Both the position numbers and the translations under genes were made by a program. The notes under the pieces are model-generated. The model was not told the origin of the DNA, did not search any database, and worked only from the letters and a program-made list of their open reading frames with translations. Of a DNA stretch of 64,000 bases, positions 62,472 through 64,000 are shown piece by piece (position 1 is the first letter of the stretch; every line of letters begins with the position of its first letter). The DNA lies in NCBI GenBank assembly GCA_024403115.1, contig JAKSSL010000004.1, positions 1-64,000 on the forward strand, given 5' to 3'. This DNA is from Clostridia bacterium. GTDB taxonomy: Bacteria > Bacillota > Clostridia > Peptostreptococcales > Anaerovoracaceae.

Positions 62472-63055
62472 TGGGTATTAAAGAGAAAATCGAAAATATG
62501 AGTCCAAAGACTAAGAAGGAAATAAAATCCTGGGCAGTAGATATAGCTATAGCTGTAGTTTTAGCCCTGCTCGTATTGGCTTTTATAAAGCCGACTTCAG
62601 TTAATGGACCATCAATGGAACCCACTTTTGAGGATGGAGATTATCTGTTCATATCAAGACAGAGCTATGGACTTTTCGGTGGCGTGCCTGAGAGGGGAGA
62701 TGTGGTTATAGCTAAGTCACATCTAAGCGACGTTGAAACGAATAGCACTAATATTAATATTATAAAGAGAGTTATTGGGGTTCCGGGAGACACAGTGGCT
62801 TTAAAAGAAGGATACGTATACGTTAACGGCGAGAAATTGGAAGAAGCTTATCTTGGCGATCAAGGACAAAGCTACGGAGAATTCGCAGACAACCAAACAT
62901 ACAAGGTCCCTGAAAATTGTGTCTTTCTAATGGGAGATAATAGAATTGTAAGTGAGGATAGCCGCTTTGAAGATGTGGGCTACGTTCCATATGACAATAT
63001 CATTGGACGAGTTATCTTGAGAGTATTTCCTTTCAACAAAATGGCAACTTATTAG
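62471..63055 (+). CDS. lepB: Signal peptidase I
   Basis: This membrane protease removes signal peptides from exported proteins. The 194-residue product has one N-terminal span (about 22-40), the catalytic Ser48 in [12 protein letters not shown], the catalytic Lys99 in [11 protein letters not shown] and the box E motif MGDNR with SEDSR. The length is normal for the Gram-positive type. Its start is joined by one base (TAATG) to the Ser-less paralogue, so the two are made together. Confidence 0.95.
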   Translation: MGIKEKIENMSPKTKKEIKSWAVDIAIAVVLALLVLAFIKPTSVNGPSMEPTFEDGDYLFISRQSYGLFGGVPERGDVVIAKSHLSDVETNSTNINIIKRVIGVPGDTVALKEGYVYVNGEKLEEAYLGDQGQSYGEFADNQTYKVPENCVFLMGDNRIVSEDSRFEDVGYVPYDNIIGRVILRVFPFNKMATY

Positions 63056-63063
63056 GTGAAACT

Positions 63064-63516
63064 TTGGGAAGAAAAATTATAGCTAACAATAAAAAAGCGA
63101 GACATGATTATTTTATAGAAGATACCTATGAGGCAGGTCTAGCTCTTAAAGGAACAGAGATCAAATCCATCAGACAGGGTAGAGTGAATCTTAAGGAAAG
63201 CTTTGCCAAGGTGGAAAATGAGGAGGTCTTTGTTTATGGTATGCACATCAGCCCCTATGAACAGGGAAACCGTTTTAACCATGATCCTTTAAGACCAAAG
63301 AAACTGTTGCTCCACAAAAGGGAGATTAGAAAACTCATCGGTCTTTGCGCCCAAGATGGGTTTACCTTGGTACCATTGAGCGTGTACCTAGATGATAGGG
63401 GCAGAGCGAAAATGGAGTTGGCTGTAGCCCGCGGAAAGCACAATTACGATAAGAGAAAGACTATTGCCAAGAGAGATTCTGATAGAAAAATAGACAGAAT
63501 TTTAAAACAACACTAG
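63064..63516 (+). CDS. smpB: SsrA-binding protein SmpB
   Basis: SmpB delivers tmRNA to stalled ribosomes. The 150-residue product has the family motifs [30 protein letters not shown] and [10 protein letters not shown]. The start is TTG at 63064 with AGGTGA 5 nt upstream. The gene is the last of the operon starting at 60.6 kb. Its RNA partner ssrA is 8.4 kb away in the opposite orientation. Confidence 0.95.
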   Translation: MGRKIIANNKKARHDYFIEDTYEAGLALKGTEIKSIRQGRVNLKESFAKVENEEVFVYGMHISPYEQGNRFNHDPLRPKKLLLHKREIRKLIGLCAQDGFTLVPLSVYLDDRGRAKMELAVARGKHNYDKRKTIAKRDSDRKIDRILKQH

Positions 63517-63572
63517 TTTATTTATGATATACAATGAATATTCATAAACTATGCATAAGCTAAAAAGTGAGC

Positions 63573-63610
63573 AAAAATAGTGATTTCGTATAGGAAATCA
63601 CTATTTTTTT
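63573..63610 (+). terminator. Terminator after smpB
   Basis: AAAAATAGTGATTTC pairs with GAAATCACTATTTTT around GTATAG, a 15-bp perfect stem, with a T run. Confidence 0.92.
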
Positions 63611-63640
63611 GAAAAAAATAAAAAAATTTTAAAAAAATGC

Positions 63641-63674
63641 TTGCATAATTATTCATAAGGGTGTATATTATTCA
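63641..63674 (+). promoter_or_regulatory. Promoter overlapped by ARG-box-like operators
   Basis: The -35 TTGCAT (63641-63646), 17-bp spacer and -10 TATATT (63664-63669) form a promoter. TGCATAATTATTCA (63642-63655) differs by one base from the ArgR half-palindrome TGAATAATTATTCA and covers the -35. A second, weaker site, TGTATATTATTCA (63662-63674), covers the -10. The direct repeat ATTATTCAT is shared by both, 19 bp apart. Confidence 0.55.
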
Positions 63675-63754
63675 TTGTCAGATAGACAAGTTAATATTTT
63701 TTACACAAAGTTAATAAAAAAAGGAAATAAATTTTAGCACAAAGGAGAACCAAA

Positions 63755-64000
63755 ATGAAAAAAGTATTAGTATTGGCATTATCATTAGCAATGGTATTTT
63801 CACTATCAATAATGACAACAGCTTGTGGAGATGAAGAAAACGGTACTTTATTAGCAGTAACAGAACCTACATTCCCTCCATTCGATACAACAGATGAAGA
63901 TGGAAACCTTGTAGGATTCGATATGGACTTAATGAATGCGATCGCTGAAGATCAAGGATTCAAAGTTGAATATCAAGCTTTAAGCTTTGACGCATTAATT
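63755..64000 (+). CDS. Amino acid ABC transporter substrate-binding lipoprotein, truncated by window end
   Basis: The first 82 residues are visible. A signal peptide with lipobox TTAC (Cys about 24) precedes a family 3 solute-binding fold: LLAVTEPTFPPFDTTDEDGN and GFDMDLMNAIAED are the usual N-terminal signature of amino-acid-binding proteins. AAAGGAG precedes the ATG. The ARG-box-like sites over its promoter suggest arginine or another basic amino acid, which is inferred. The gene runs past the window end. Confidence 0.88.
   Translation, partial: MKKVLVLALSLAMVFSLSIMTTACGDEENGTLLAVTEPTFPPFDTTDEDGNLVGFDMDLMNAIAEDQGFKVEYQALSFDALI

Overview
The window looks like chromosomal DNA of a low-GC, Gram-positive-type anaerobe of class Clostridia. 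The reasons are AT-rich DNA with strong AGGAGG ribosome sites and consensus sigma-A promoters, a complete Rnf complex, an S-box (SAM-I) riboswitch on metK, group II ECF transporter modules, YacL, WhiA, MrnC, YhbY, a class B sortase and a Bacillus-type ThyA. The family is inferred, possibly near Peptostreptococcales or Anaerovoracaceae. There are no rRNA or tRNA genes, insertion sequences, prophage or CRISPR arrays; most of the window is ordinary housekeeping sequence.

Layout. 1-2.65 kb: metG and a cytidylate-kinase-like gene. 2.7-9.9 kb: a G5/3D cell-wall protein, a polyamine ABC transporter potABC-D with a RibU-like ECF subunit gene between potC and potD, an AMP-forming acyl ligase and acpP. 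10.0-10.25 kb: a 56-residue 2[4Fe-4S] ferredoxin on the minus strand. 10.3-14.6 kb: ogg-like glycosylase, A24 peptidase, yhbY, truA, dCMP deaminase and a WecA/TagO-like transferase, converging on alaX. 15.85-30.2 kb: one 18-gene co-directional run from yacL to trmB with gaps of at most 15 nt. 30.2-39.2 kb: ydbC, then a zinc-ribbon membrane protein, UPF0182, serS, an archaeal-type ornithine-cyclodeaminase-like protein and an MTA/SAH-deaminase-like amidohydrolase. 39.2-44.45 kb: rnfCDGEAB. 44.5-53.6 kb: an M20 peptidase with a YfcC carrier, two minus-strand membrane-protein genes, a phosphohexomutase, sortase B, an unknown protein and YitT. 53.6-54.7 kb: xpt and tmRNA (ssrA). 54.75-57.2 kb: whiA and an orphan gene, converging on a noncoding segment with DnaA-box-like sequences. 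57.2-63.6 kb: metK, a polysaccharide deacetylase, fba with a small upstream membrane-protein gene, an RluD-type synthase, tandem signal peptidases and smpB. The window ends inside a solute-binding lipoprotein gene.

How the genes fit together. Rnf links ferredoxin oxidation to NAD reduction and ion pumping, and the small ferredoxin at 10 kb could be a partner. ThyA, DHFR and dCMP deaminase supply dTMP. CysE and CysS connect cysteine synthesis to translation. EcfA1-A2-T could energise the RibU-like subunit, whose flavin would suit the flavoproteins RnfC, D and G. The trans-translation parts ssrA and smpB are both present, 8.4 kb apart.

Most worth a second look: a signal peptidase paralogue with Ala in place of the catalytic Ser, beside an intact copy; a DnaA-box-bearing nested dyad between convergent genes; ARG-box-like operators over the promoter of the last gene; an 11-bp complementarity between the Rnf operon leader and trailer; the cyclodeaminase-like/amidohydrolase pair; and unannotated small genes. 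I see no large, clearly new multi-gene system.
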